Below are positions 1 to 9,447 of a stretch of 64,000 nt of DNA, piece by piece. Within the stretch, counting starts at the first letter, position 1; the number at the start of each line of letters is the position of its first letter. The notes beneath the pieces were generated by a model. That model was not told the DNA's origin. It saw only the letters and a program-made list of their open reading frames with translations, and did no database searches. The position numbers and the translations under genes are program-made. This DNA is from Chitinophaga hostae (GTDB lineage: Bacteria > Bacteroidota > Bacteroidia > Chitinophagales > Chitinophagaceae). The stretch covers positions 124,001 to 188,000 of the forward strand of contig NZ_JAGTXB010000004.1 in assembly GCF_018224885.1 (NCBI RefSeq). Reading direction: 5' to 3'.

Positions 1-182
1 TATTGTTTTGGTTGGTTATCTCAAACATTCACATTGTCTGAGAAACAGGGCCTTTGATTCGATATGGTGTCAACGAGGTGTGCAATAAATGATTTTACCA
101 TCGTTTTTGTTGTTAACGTTTTGTTAAAATCATTGATTATCAAGCCAAATACATAAAAGTATTTGGCTTGATAAATTTATTA

Positions 183-1442
183 TTATGCAACGGCGCTGAA
201 TAACATAGAATCCGGTAAAGAGAGGTTAAAGATTCCTTTCAGCGCTTTCATGTCCTTGCTCACTTTGGATGCAACGATCTTGGCGTAGATCTGTGTTGTC
301 TTGATTGATTTATGGCCTAACATGGCGCTGACTGTTTCCAGTGGTACACCGTTGGCCAGTGTTACCGTAGTAGCAAAAGTATGTCGTGCTGTGTGCGTGG
401 TGAGATGCTTTTTAATGCTACATATATCGGCCACCTCTTTCAGATAACCATTGAAACGCTGGTTGCTGTTGATAGGTAACAGGCAGTTGTTAGCAACACA
501 GTAAGGATGGTTTTTGTATTTCTGTAGGATCTCTTTTGCAATAGGCAGCAACGGAACATTTTCCCGGCACCAGGTCTTTTGTCTGTTTTTAACTATCCAG
601 TCTTCGCCATCAAAGAATTTACAAAGATGATCCGGACTCAGTTGCAAAGCGTCTTTATAGGCAAAGCCGGTGAGTGTCATAAACAGATAAGCATCTCTGA
701 CTTCTTCCAGTCGCTTTACCGGCATGGCCTTATTGTACAATACGCAAAGCTCCTCTGCATCGAGGATGCTCCTTTCGGGATCTATGTACGGGCATTCGAA
801 ATCTTCCAGCGGGTTTGCGTCCAGCCATTTTCTGCGTACCGCCAGTTTTAACAGCTGCTTGGTTTGCTTTATATACTTCATGGCTGTATTATCGCCGAGG
901 CACTGTATGGCTGTAAGGAAATGATGCAGATCCTCACCGAACGCAAAATCTATTTTGTACAGTGGATAATCTGACGTGTTGAAGGTTGATTTTAGAAACT
1001 GTGTCAGCTTGTCTTTGGTAGTGATCCATTTTGTGAGGGAGGCTTTCGCGCGTTTGCCGGCAGCTACCTTTTCTGCAAACTGGGTGTTATGGAAGTCAAT
1101 TACCTGTAGCAATGTTTTTTTCTGCTGCTGAACACCCAGGTAAGCATTTTTTAAAGACAGGGGGTCAACGTTGGGGCTTCTTTCTTTGAGCAGGTTATAA
1201 TGCCGGAGTAATTCAGACTTGACATGTGTTATCCGGTTGTTGATTTCTATGGCTTCAGCTGATTTGCCGATAATGGCGCCGGCCTTCGTATCAAATTTTT
1301 TAGGCTCCACCTGGTAGCCCAATGAAAAACCATCTCTTGCCCCGCTGATGGTTATACGAACATTGATCGAGGCTTTTCCGTCTTTGTTCTTGTTGTCTTT
1401 ACGAAGCCAGAATAAGATTGATAACTCTTGACTTACTTTCAT
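183..1442 (-). CDS. Tyrosine-type site-specific integrase (outside the main element)
   Basis: A 419-residue tyrosine recombinase with an N-terminal arm-binding domain, a SAM-like core-binding domain (about 105-215) and a C-terminal catalytic domain. Visible catalytic residues are H350 and R353 (HTARH), H377 (LGHK) and nucleophile Y386 (TTQIY). The usual first arginine of the TGLRxSD motif is replaced (TGFAYKDA), as in IntDOT-type Bacteroidota integrases. It points away from the att repeat at 1681 and lies outside the tRNA-Asp-bounded element, so it probably belongs to a neighbouring or older element. A decayed fragment of a related integrase occurs at 34960-35181. Confidence 0.9.
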   Translation of the reverse strand: MKVSQELSILFWLRKDNKNKDGKASINVRITISGARDGFSLGYQVEPKKFDTKAGAIIGKSAEAIEINNRITHVKSELLRHYNLLKERSPNVDPLSLKNAYLGVQQQKKTLLQVIDFHNTQFAEKVAAGKRAKASLTKWITTKDKLTQFLKSTFNTSDYPLYKIDFAFGEDLHHFLTAIQCLGDNTAMKYIKQTKQLLKLAVRRKWLDANPLEDFECPYIDPERSILDAEELCVLYNKAMPVKRLEEVRDAYLFMTLTGFAYKDALQLSPDHLCKFFDGEDWIVKNRQKTWCRENVPLLPIAKEILQKYKNHPYCVANNCLLPINSNQRFNGYLKEVADICSIKKHLTTHTARHTFATTVTLANGVPLETVSAMLGHKSIKTTQIYAKIVASKVSKDMKALKGIFNLSLPDSMLFSAVA

Positions 1443-1531
1443 TGCTGGTGTTTTAGGTTACCGAATTAGTTTGGTGTTGTTTGGTTCGGTTTGAAGCCTT
1501 TAAACCCAGTGCAGATAAGTGTTAGCGGGGA

Positions 1532-1583
1532 AAAGGTTACACTAAAATTAGGCTTTGTCAGTGTATCCTAATTTGTAACCTTT
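1532..1583. repeat. Imperfect inverted repeat upstream of integrase
   Basis: Arms at 1532-1552 and 1567-1583 (core AAAGGTTACA / TGTAACCTTT) are complementary apart from a four-base insertion in the left arm. The pair lies about 90 bases upstream of the integrase start at 1442. It could be an integrase or excision-protein binding site, or a leader hairpin. Confidence 0.45.
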
Positions 1584-1619
1584 CAGATTCGTTTGATGTA
1601 GTTTACCTTTACATGCTAA

Positions 1620-1662
1620 AAACAGAAAAGCCGCGTAAATCATACGATTTATGCGGCTTTAA
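1620..1662 (-). terminator. Rho-independent terminator, probably the native tRNA-Asp terminator
   Basis: A long stem (AAAGCCGC paired with GCGGCTTT, extended through TAAATC/GATTTA) is followed on the minus strand by a T-rich run. It sits just left of the 19-bp tRNA-end repeat at 1681. With the element excised it would lie directly downstream of tRNA-Asp, so it is most simply the tRNA's original terminator. Confidence 0.7.
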
Positions 1663-1680
1663 CTTTAAATGAAGTCCTAG

Positions 1681-1699
1681 TTGCGGACCGGACGGGACT
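1681..1699. repeat. att site (left), duplicate of tRNA-Asp 3' end
   Basis: Nineteen bases identical to 53781-53799, covering the end of the T stem and the acceptor strand of tRNA-Asp. Sequence on either side differs from the right copy. This is the expected footprint of site-specific integration into a tRNA 3' end. Confidence 0.85.
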
Positions 1700-1821
1700 G
1701 CAAGCCAGGTAACTAACCATATGGATTTTTACCTGTCCTTATTTTAAGTCGTTGATTTTCAGTATTCAATAACAAAACTCGCCGTTTTTTAAAAGTACCT
1801 TTATTGTGGTTAACAACATTG

Positions 1822-1843
1822 AACTCGACTAAAAACTCGACTA
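1822..1843. repeat. Paired ACTCGACT motifs, probable integrase arm sites (left)
   Basis: Two ACTCGACT units about 12 bases apart lie just upstream of the integrase start. The same pair with almost the same spacing occurs at 53718-53738 just inside the other end. Occurrence only at the two termini suggests arm-type integrase binding sites. Confidence 0.6.
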
Positions 1844-1846
1844 ATT

Positions 1847-3193
1847 ATGTTGTTAGCAATTAAGCCAATTTGTCCCAAAAGCAAGGTGCGCCGGGATGGC
1901 ACCAGTATTATTTTTATCCAGTATTGTAGCCCAGATGGTAAATCAATGCTATTAAATACAGAAATCGCTATCCCTCCTAATTATTGGAATAGAAAATATT
2001 TACGTATTTCTTCAGAATTACCGGAAGCCTATGGCTCTGCTGAAACGTTAAATAGCCGTTTGGTAGAACAGTTACGAATAACGGAAGATATTATTGGCCA
2101 TGCAATAAAAAGGAACATTTCTGATGTACGATCTTTTCTCAAAGCTACTTTCCAGCCGGATTTTGAGGTTGAAATCCTGGAAGAAAGGGCGGCCAAGGAC
2201 GCAGCCTCGAACCCCAGGGTCAACCTAAATATATTCTTTCAGATAGATGATTACATAAAATGTAAAGAGGGAAAGGTGGCTAAATCAACTTTAAATATTT
2301 ATAAGTGTATGTCGGAGCAGTTGCTGGCATTTCAGAACTATAGAAGAATGCCAATAGGGTTTCAAAGCCTGGATTTCAACTTTTATGAGCAGTTTGTGGA
2401 TTTTCTTATTTATGACTTTCAGCAAGTCAGGAGGAAAGGGGTAATAAAAGGTCTGAAAATTGCTACTATAGGTAAGACAATCAAGCAGTTAAGGATTTTT
2501 GTTAGAGACAGAGTTCGTCGGAAGATTATTTCACCTATAGATTTGTCCGATTTTAAGATATTGGATGAACAATCAGATGCGATATATCTTTCCTGGAAGG
2601 AAATTAACCAAATATTCCATACAGATTTATCCGATCATTCTTATCTAGTGCCTTTTCGGGACTCATTTGTTTTAGGTTGTCTCACCGGGCTTAGGTTTTC
2701 TGACTTCTCGAATATCAGACCAGAGGATATCCGAGATGGAATGCTTTATAAGAAACAAGGTAAGTCCGATCACTGGGTGGTTATTCCGCTGTTGAGTACA
2801 GCTAAAGAAATTTTAGTAAACAGGTTCAAGAAAGCAGTACCGATTGTTCATAACTCTGATTTTAACGCCAATATTAAAGAAATTGGTCGTTTGGCGGGAA
2901 TAAATGACATGGTTAAGTTTTCGTATAAGAAAGGCAATAAGGACATTGAAATTATTAAACCGAAGTACTGTTGGATCACGTCTCATACCTGTCGTCGATC
3001 TTTTTGCACCAATGAATTTCTCGCAGGTACTCCGGTTGAACTAATTATGAAGATAAGTGGACATAAGGGTTTGCGTGATTTTTATAAGTACATCCGGATT
3101 ACCCCGGAAGAAGCTGGCCGTAAAATTAGAGAAATCTGGCAGCAAAGGAATAATTTAGAGGGATTTGAAGAGGTAACGCTTATAAAATATTAA
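1847..3193 (+). CDS. Tyrosine recombinase/integrase of the tRNA-Asp element
   Basis: A 448-residue tyrosine recombinase: N-terminal arm-binding region, core-binding domain (about 125-230) and catalytic domain. The first arginine is present (TGLRFSD), followed by H380 and R383 (SHTCRRSF), H406 (SGHKG) and nucleophile Y415, or Y413, in DFYKY. It lies 147 bp inside the att repeat and directly behind the ACTCGACT motifs, so it is the likely recombinase for this element. Its 3' end, including bases past the stop codon, is duplicated as a fragment at 34668-34927. Confidence 0.93.
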   Translation: MLLAIKPICPKSKVRRDGTSIIFIQYCSPDGKSMLLNTEIAIPPNYWNRKYLRISSELPEAYGSAETLNSRLVEQLRITEDIIGHAIKRNISDVRSFLKATFQPDFEVEILEERAAKDAASNPRVNLNIFFQIDDYIKCKEGKVAKSTLNIYKCMSEQLLAFQNYRRMPIGFQSLDFNFYEQFVDFLIYDFQQVRRKGVIKGLKIATIGKTIKQLRIFVRDRVRRKIISPIDLSDFKILDEQSDAIYLSWKEINQIFHTDLSDHSYLVPFRDSFVLGCLTGLRFSDFSNIRPEDIRDGMLYKKQGKSDHWVVIPLLSTAKEILVNRFKKAVPIVHNSDFNANIKEIGRLAGINDMVKFSYKKGNKDIEIIKPKYCWITSHTCRRSFCTNEFLAGTPVELIMKISGHKGLRDFYKYIRITPEEAGRKIREIWQQRNNLEGFEEVTLIKY

Positions 3194-3775
3194 TCTACCA
3201 TGATTTTTGTAGAAATTCCGGAGACAGAAAATAGCTTTCGTAGCGCTAACAGGTATTTTATGGTTATAATTTTTCGTATTAAAAAAATGTTTTGTTGATC
3301 GCATTCCTATAATTTATTTACTGAAAACAGCTTTGTGCTGGGGCGTATAATAAAAATAGTCAAGTGAAACCCTGATCTGGGTGCTTCATTAAGAGAAGAT
3401 CGTTCTAATATCGTTTAGAGACGGTACTCTATTAAATATAGTGTTCCTGATATTTTGCCAGGTATGTAAAATCTAATCTTATCCGGCAGAATTATAAAGA
3501 CGTAGCACGGGAGGAGTATGCGGGACCGGTAGGGTATTAAAATCAGGTTTCCTACAGGCTTAGTTAATCTGCTTTTAAGAACAATGTTCGAGATATAATT
3601 GTACTGAAAGGAAATGATAGTCACTTGGATAAGTGTTCTGTTCTATTTTAGGTAAGGAGTCCATCATATGTTTTATACGTCGATGATGTTGCATGGACTA
3701 TATAAAGCAGGTCAAATAAATTACGAATATGTTTATTGGAAAACAAATCTCAAGCGCTTAGGAAAATAATAAGCC
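3194..3775. other. Gene-poor spacer
   Basis: About 580 AT-rich bases between the integrase and the sigma gene. Short open frames here have poor composition and no recognizable motifs. The first ~45 bases are shared with the duplicated integrase tail near 34883-34927. Nothing else could be supported. Confidence 0.5.
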
Positions 3776-4387
3776 TCATTTAAAAGTTCCCTGGGTAATA
3801 TAGGTAGTAAGCACAATGCTAATGACATTCCGATGTGTGATAACGTACTTTCTGATAGACTGTAAAGACTTAGTCATGTGGCTGTTGACTGTAGCAATGG
3901 AAATGCCCAAAATATCGGCTACTTCTTCATAGCTTTTTCCACTTAATTTACAGAGTTGGAAGATTTTTTTTCCCTGTGGAGGTAATTGATCGATGGCCTG
4001 ATGTAGAACTCTGGCTATTTCATTATTCTCTGATGAATCAATTCTGTCTAAATAGTATTCGGTGGCATTGATCAGTAAGGACTTAACTAAAGATTGGTCA
4101 TTTGCGATTTTACGAAAATGATTAAAGACCAGATTTTGAGCAATCGTGTATAAGTAAGATTGAAAAGACTTTTCAATATCAATGGTTTCCCGTTTATTCC
4201 ATAATTTAATAAACAGTTCTTGTAAAAGCTCCTGGGCATCATCCTGATTTTTCACCATTCTTAATATTCGCAAATAAAGCGGTTTGCTATAAACTTTATA
4301 TAGCTCATTGAATGCAGGTTCGTCGCTTTTTATAAGAAGCGTAAGCAGTTGTTTTTGAATGTCGTCTGCTAGAATTTTCAATCCCAT
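3776..4387 (-). CDS. ECF RNA polymerase sigma factor (FecI-like)
   Basis: A 203-residue sigma-70 family protein with region 2 (about 25-95, including DDAQELLQELFIKLW) and region 4 (about 135-185, SYEEVADILGISIATVNSHM). It should direct RNA polymerase to the adjacent SusC/SusD locus under control of the FecR-type regulator at 4579. The two genes are divergent, which is unusual because FecI/FecR pairs are normally co-directional. The start is the ATG at 4387. Confidence 0.92.
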   Translation of the reverse strand: MGLKILADDIQKQLLTLLIKSDEPAFNELYKVYSKPLYLRILRMVKNQDDAQELLQELFIKLWNKRETIDIEKSFQSYLYTIAQNLVFNHFRKIANDQSLVKSLLINATEYYLDRIDSSENNEIARVLHQAIDQLPPQGKKIFQLCKLSGKSYEEVADILGISIATVNSHMTKSLQSIRKYVITHRNVISIVLTTYITQGTFK

Positions 4388-4578
4388 TGTTATTTAAAGC
4401 AAACTTAGATAAAAAAAAGTAATGCAACCAAATTTATGGCTATATCAACGATGGTAGATTGTTTTATTATAAAGTATAATTGATTGAAAATAAAATAGTT
4501 TTATTTATTTATATTTTTTTCTTCAGATCGACTCATTGTTTTTCTACTTGGCTGTGTATTAGTTATCAATTATGTAAA

Positions 4579-5781
4579 ATGGAAAAGTCAATAAAGCTTT
4601 TATTTAGTAAATATTTGCTAGACCGTTGCTCAAATGAGGAGATAATGGAGTTGTTGGACTATTTCAAAATATCTGATAATGATCATATTTTGAAACAATT
4701 CATTTATCAGGAATTAGAAAACGAATCTATCGAGGCCTATGGGGTTAAAGATGTTGAAGCAAATCTTGAAATTGTCTATGCAAATGTGCTTTCAGAGATT
4801 CATCAACGTCAAAATCCTAAGCCAGGTAAAATAGTTTACTTCTGGTCCCGCATTGCAGCGGCAGTTGTTATACTGTTCGTTTCGACGATTGTTTATTATT
4901 ATTTGACAGGAGGAAATTCAAAATCAGAAAAAAGTAAGATAGCAGAAACTTCATATCAAAAGAAATCGGCGGTATTAATTTTAGCCAATGGCGAGCGGAT
5001 TTCTTTGTCTAATCCTGATAATAAGGGTAGGATTAAGGAGGCAGGGGTGATCATTTCCCAAACTACTGACGGACAAATCACGTATGAAATCACAGATGCA
5101 GAAAAAGCTGGAAACAAAATCAACACTCTTTCCACTCCACCGGGAGTAACATACAACATTGTTTTACCTGATGGATCAAAGGTTACGTTAAATGCGGCTT
5201 CCTCTTTGAGTTATCCTGTATGTTTTAACGCTAGCAAAAATCGATGGGTTGAGTTAGTTGGTGAGGCATTTTTTGAAATAGAAAGAGACAGTCGTCAGCC
5301 TTTTTTAGTAAAGACGGATAAGCAGGAAATTGCGGTTCTCGGAACACAATTTAATGTTGATTGTTATTTTGATGATTCAGTCGGCAAAACGACCCTTTTT
5401 GAAGGCAGCGTTGGTGTTCGTTCACTAAGCTTCAATTCGGGTGATATTTGCTCTGAACAAGCGGTAACTATTCTTAGGCCTGGTCAGCAGGGTAGTTCTT
5501 CAAAGGGCGGATGTATCGAGGTTTCAAAAGCCAACCTGGAATCAATAACGGCATGGAAAAACAATGAGATTATGTTTGACAGCGAAAAGATTGAGACAAT
5601 CATGAAACAGGTATCCAGATGGTATGATGTCGAAGTAATTTATAACGGAAAAAAATCAGACGAAAAATATAGCGGAAGTGTATCTAGATCATATACTTTA
5701 TCAAATGTGCTTCAAATATTGGAAGCATCGGGTAAGGTTCATTTTAAAATTGAAGGGAGAAGGGTCTATGTTTCAAATTAA
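4579..5781 (+). CDS. FecR-family anti-sigma regulator
   Basis: The chosen start (ATG 4579, MEKSIKLLF) gives 400 residues; the longer open frame from 4480 adds an implausible leader. Order: a short cytoplasmic N-terminal segment expected to hold the sigma factor, one membrane segment (IAAAVVILFVSTIVYYYL), a periplasmic FecR domain (containing PDGSKVTLNAASSLSYP) and a C-terminal DUF4974-like domain. In this family the periplasmic part senses the SusC-type receptor's N-terminal signalling domain. That receptor is encoded next, 214 bp downstream. Confidence 0.9.
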   Translation: MEKSIKLLFSKYLLDRCSNEEIMELLDYFKISDNDHILKQFIYQELENESIEAYGVKDVEANLEIVYANVLSEIHQRQNPKPGKIVYFWSRIAAAVVILFVSTIVYYYLTGGNSKSEKSKIAETSYQKKSAVLILANGERISLSNPDNKGRIKEAGVIISQTTDGQITYEITDAEKAGNKINTLSTPPGVTYNIVLPDGSKVTLNAASSLSYPVCFNASKNRWVELVGEAFFEIERDSRQPFLVKTDKQEIAVLGTQFNVDCYFDDSVGKTTLFEGSVGVRSLSFNSGDICSEQAVTILRPGQQGSSSKGGCIEVSKANLESITAWKNNEIMFDSEKIETIMKQVSRWYDVEVIYNGKKSDEKYSGSVSRSYTLSNVLQILEASGKVHFKIEGRRVYVSN

Positions 5782-5995
5782 GTTTTAATACTTATCAAAA
5801 CCAACCATTTAACTTACTTATTTAGTTACCTGATCACAGGGAGCTAAAGCGAACAGTTTTCAACCAAATAATTGCGGCGCCTATAACTCAGGCAGTTTGG
5901 GAGAAGTTGCAAAAATTAAATCAAACAATGTATAAACAAACAAACAATCTATTTGGATTGTATTCCCAAACAGAAGTTTTAAAGTAGAGAACGTT

Positions 5996-8900
5996 ATGCG
6001 ATTTGCCATCGTTTTATTTATTGCCGTTATGACATTTCTCAGCGTGACAGTATTCGCTCAGAAAATTACGATTTCGAAGCATGATGTTTCGTTAAGCACA
6101 GTTTTAAAGGAGATTAAACTTCAAAGCGGCTATACTTTTGTGTATAGAGATGAGTTGCTCAAAGAAGCCAGGCTTGTGTCAATACAGGCTAAAGATGAGG
6201 ACCTGAAGTCTGTATTAGTAAAATGTTTTGCGGGGCAGCCCTTCAGCTATGAGATTAAGGATAAAACAATCATTGTCACTAAAAAAGAAGACAGTAGCAT
6301 TCCTTTATCTTCACCACAACAGGACCTGATTACTATTTCCGGTCAAATAACAGATTCTAAAGGAAATCCTTTATATGGTGTTAGTGTGGGGATCAAAGGA
6401 GGGAACAAGGGAACACAAACAGATAATAAAGGAATGTACGCTATTAGCGTAGATAAAGGCAATACATTGGTATATTCTTTTATTGGATTTGTGAAGAAGG
6501 AAATGGTGGTAGATGCTGCCGCTTCAATAAACATAGTGCTTCAGGAGGATATATCCAAACTGGAGCAGGTTATTGTTACTGGATATAGCGTTAAAAAATC
6601 GAGAGAACTTACCGGTTCGACACAAAGAATTTCAGGAGAGGAAATTCGGAAAAGCTTAACTTCTTCAGATCCTGCTGCGCTGTTAAAAGGAAAACTGGCA
6701 GGGCTGTACATTTCTGAGCAAAATTCAGGTGATCCGACTTCCAAAGGAGGGCAAATCTTCGTTAGGGGGCAAAGCAGTATAGCGGGAGTTGGTGTTGACC
6801 AATACAATGAATTCGTTTTGCCTGCGCTGTCTTACGGTCCCTTATTGGTTCTGGATGGTGTGATCATGCCTAACCAAAATTTGAAAGATATTGTTACAGC
6901 ACAGGAAGTAGAGGAAATTACTGTACTTAAAGATGCTTCTGCTTCCGCGATTTATGGATCTAGGGCAGCTGCCGGAGTTATTGTTATTACAACAAAAAAG
7001 GGGGCTGCTACTAAACCACGAATTTCAGCTGATTTAAAATATGGTATTAATGCGCCTAATCCAGGCACAATTCGTTTTTTGTCCGGACAGCAGTTGTATG
7101 ATCTTCAAAAGGAGTATTACACTCAAGACTATCAGATTAACAACGCAAGTTTAATATCTAACTATCCCACTTTAACTGATTATCTGAATTATAAATTGCC
7201 AACCCCATCTGATGTGGCCAATTCTTTTGATTGGACAAAGTATGCACTGAGAAACAGCAATACCACTGAAGTCAACCTTTCTGCTAGTGGAGGGAACGAC
7301 CGAACACGATATTATATGGGTGGAACTTATTATAATGAACAATCTACGGGAATTCAGAATGGAATTATTCGGAAATCCTTCCGGATCAACCTGGATAGTC
7401 GTTTGACCGATCGGCTAACGGCAAGTGTTGCTGTCAATGGTATTTTAATTGATGGGAAAATGGGGACAGATGGCACAGCCTCATCGCTGGTACCATTGAT
7501 CCCATGGGCTTCTCCTTATAATGCTGATGGATCAATAAAGCCTTTTTTAAGCTATAAAATGGATGGAAGTTTAATGCAGGCGGACAATCCATTGTTTAAT
7601 CAGCAATACAACTTTCGGAAATCTCAGTCTCAATTGATATTTGGTTCTCTCAAACTGACATATCGCATTAATGACTGGCTGGACCTTTCCACGACTAATT
7701 CCGGCAATCTTAATTTCAATAAGAATGTGAGCTATTATGATGTGAGAACTTATACAGGCGGCCTAAGCAGATTTGCTCCTCAAGGATTTTTAGGTACTGT
7801 TACGGGCAATATCATGTCATATTTAAGCTCCAATCAATTGAATTTCCACAAAACAGCTAGTGGACATGCTTTTCATGCACTTGTGGGTATGGAGTTCGGT
7901 AAAACAACGACTGAGTTCACCACCACAAATGTAAATCATGTTCGCGCTGGCTATCCGGTAATTTCTCTTGGGAGTCAAATCGGAGCTTTATACGACTTTT
8001 CCGCATTCGGAAGGCCTGCAACCAAGACGGGAAATGTTGAAGGTGGAACTGATGTGAAAGCAATGTACTCCTTATTTGGAGAATTAGGATACACATATCT
8101 TTCTCGCTATAGCCTTAGCGGCTCGGTACGTACTGATGCTTCCAGCAGTTTTGGGAGGAATAATCGCTATGGAACCTTTTACTCCGCGGGGACGGCCTGG
8201 ATCATTAGTGAGGAAGCATTTATGAAGAAGGTGAATTGTATCAGCAATTTGAAGCTGAGAGCAAACTATGGTACCAGTGGATCACAATTAGGGGATAATT
8301 TTCTTACGCAAACTCTTTACGATCCATCTTTTGTATACAATGGCACAACTGCTGCAAAAATTTCTGTGTTGGGAAATCCGGATTTGAAATGGGAAGTCAC
8401 AAAAACACTTAGTACAGGCGTGGAAATGGGGCTGTTTAATAGAGTAAGTATGACTATGGATTTATACAGGAGAAGATCTGAGAACCTTTTGCAAAAGGTT
8501 CAATTGGCATCAGTTTCCGGGTTCCCATCACAGTGGAAAAATGTCGCTACGGTTGTTAATAAGGGCTTAGAGGTTGTAATTAATTCAGATAATATTATCA
8601 ACGATGACTTCAAATGGAATTCTTCGTTTAATATTAGTTTTAATAAAAATGAAATTATTAGTGTAGCAAATGGTGCACTAAGACAGGGATACTATGCCCA
8701 AAATAGGTTTTATCTCTATCCGGGAGATGATATTAATACCCTGAAAGCCGTAAAATATGCGGGAGTTGATCCCCAGAGTGGAAAGCCTCAATTCGAGAAA
8801 TTGTTGTTTGACAATTCGGGCAAATTATCGGGAATTAAATTGGTGAATTCACTGGGTGAAGTGGATGCTGTATCTGATAATCGTCAATTTCAAAAAATTG

Positions 8901-9424
8901 GAAGTTTCCAACCACGATATTTTGGCGGTTTAACCAACACTTTTGCCTACAGGCAATTCAGTCTCAGTATCCTGCTCACCTATGCGATGAAATATACATT
9001 ACGAAACGGCCTGGCCGAGAGTTATCAAGGCGCACGTGTACAAGCTGCTAATCAGATTGAATTTTTAAAGAACCAGGTAGTATGGACTACACCTGGCCAA
9101 ACCAACGCTACTATTCCCAAGCTTTATTACCATAATAATACCAGCTATTTTGGATCAGATACATATATGTTTGATGCCAGCAATATTACCCTTCGTAATA
9201 TCCGATTATCATATGATTTGCCTAAGAAAATGTTGAGAAATCTAAAGCTGGCTAATTGTACATTTTATTTAAGCGGGGACAACCTGTATACCTATTACGT
9301 CCACAATATTGTTGCACTTAACCCAGAAGGGCCATCTGTAGGGCAAGCACAGGATTTTGGTGGATCAGGTGTTGGCCTTGGAATACCAAGAAAATATTTA
9401 TTTGGCATTCAACTTACCTTTTAG
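5996..9424 (+). CDS. SusC/RagA TonB-dependent transporter with STN signalling domain
   Basis: An outer-membrane TonB-linked importer of 1142 residues. Order: signal peptide (1-22, ending VFAQ), secretin/TonB short N-terminal (STN) domain (about 23-100), carboxypeptidase-regulatory-like domain (about 113-190, ISGQITDSKGNPLYGV), plug (about 200-330, with TVLKDASASAIYGSRAAAG) and a 22-strand-type barrel ending in IQLTF. The STN domain is the part that signals to FecR, matching the upstream regulator. SusD partner follows. Substrate cannot be read from sequence. Confidence 0.95.
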   Translation: MRFAIVLFIAVMTFLSVTVFAQKITISKHDVSLSTVLKEIKLQSGYTFVYRDELLKEARLVSIQAKDEDLKSVLVKCFAGQPFSYEIKDKTIIVTKKEDSSIPLSSPQQDLITISGQITDSKGNPLYGVSVGIKGGNKGTQTDNKGMYAISVDKGNTLVYSFIGFVKKEMVVDAAASINIVLQEDISKLEQVIVTGYSVKKSRELTGSTQRISGEEIRKSLTSSDPAALLKGKLAGLYISEQNSGDPTSKGGQIFVRGQSSIAGVGVDQYNEFVLPALSYGPLLVLDGVIMPNQNLKDIVTAQEVEEITVLKDASASAIYGSRAAAGVIVITTKKGAATKPRISADLKYGINAPNPGTIRFLSGQQLYDLQKEYYTQDYQINNASLISNYPTLTDYLNYKLPTPSDVANSFDWTKYALRNSNTTEVNLSASGGNDRTRYYMGGTYYNEQSTGIQNGIIRKSFRINLDSRLTDRLTASVAVNGILIDGKMGTDGTASSLVPLIPWASPYNADGSIKPFLSYKMDGSLMQADNPLFNQQYNFRKSQSQLIFGSLKLTYRINDWLDLSTTNSGNLNFNKNVSYYDVRTYTGGLSRFAPQGFLGTVTGNIMSYLSSNQLNFHKTASGHAFHALVGMEFGKTTTEFTTTNVNHVRAGYPVISLGSQIGALYDFSAFGRPATKTGNVEGGTDVKAMYSLFGELGYTYLSRYSLSGSVRTDASSSFGRNNRYGTFYSAGTAWIISEEAFMKKVNCISNLKLRANYGTSGSQLGDNFLTQTLYDPSFVYNGTTAAKISVLGNPDLKWEVTKTLSTGVEMGLFNRVSMTMDLYRRRSENLLQKVQLASVSGFPSQWKNVATVVNKGLEVVINSDNIINDDFKWNSSFNISFNKNEIISVANGALRQGYYAQNRFYLYPGDDINTLKAVKYAGVDPQSGKPQFEKLLFDNSGKLSGIKLVNSLGEVDAVSDNRQFQKIGSFQPRYFGGLTNTFAYRQFSLSILLTYAMKYTLRNGLAESYQGARVQAANQIEFLKNQVVWTTPGQTNATIPKLYYHNNTSYFGSDTYMFDASNITLRNIRLSYDLPKKMLRNLKLANCTFYLSGDNLYTYYVHNIVALNPEGPSVGQAQDFGGSGVGLGIPRKYLFGIQLTF

Positions 9425-9447
9425 AATTGAACCATAATGAAGTTATC

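Noticed and set aside
3415..3624. 69-codon minus-strand frame in the gap after the integrase
   Set aside because: No motif, unusual composition, no ribosome-binding context.
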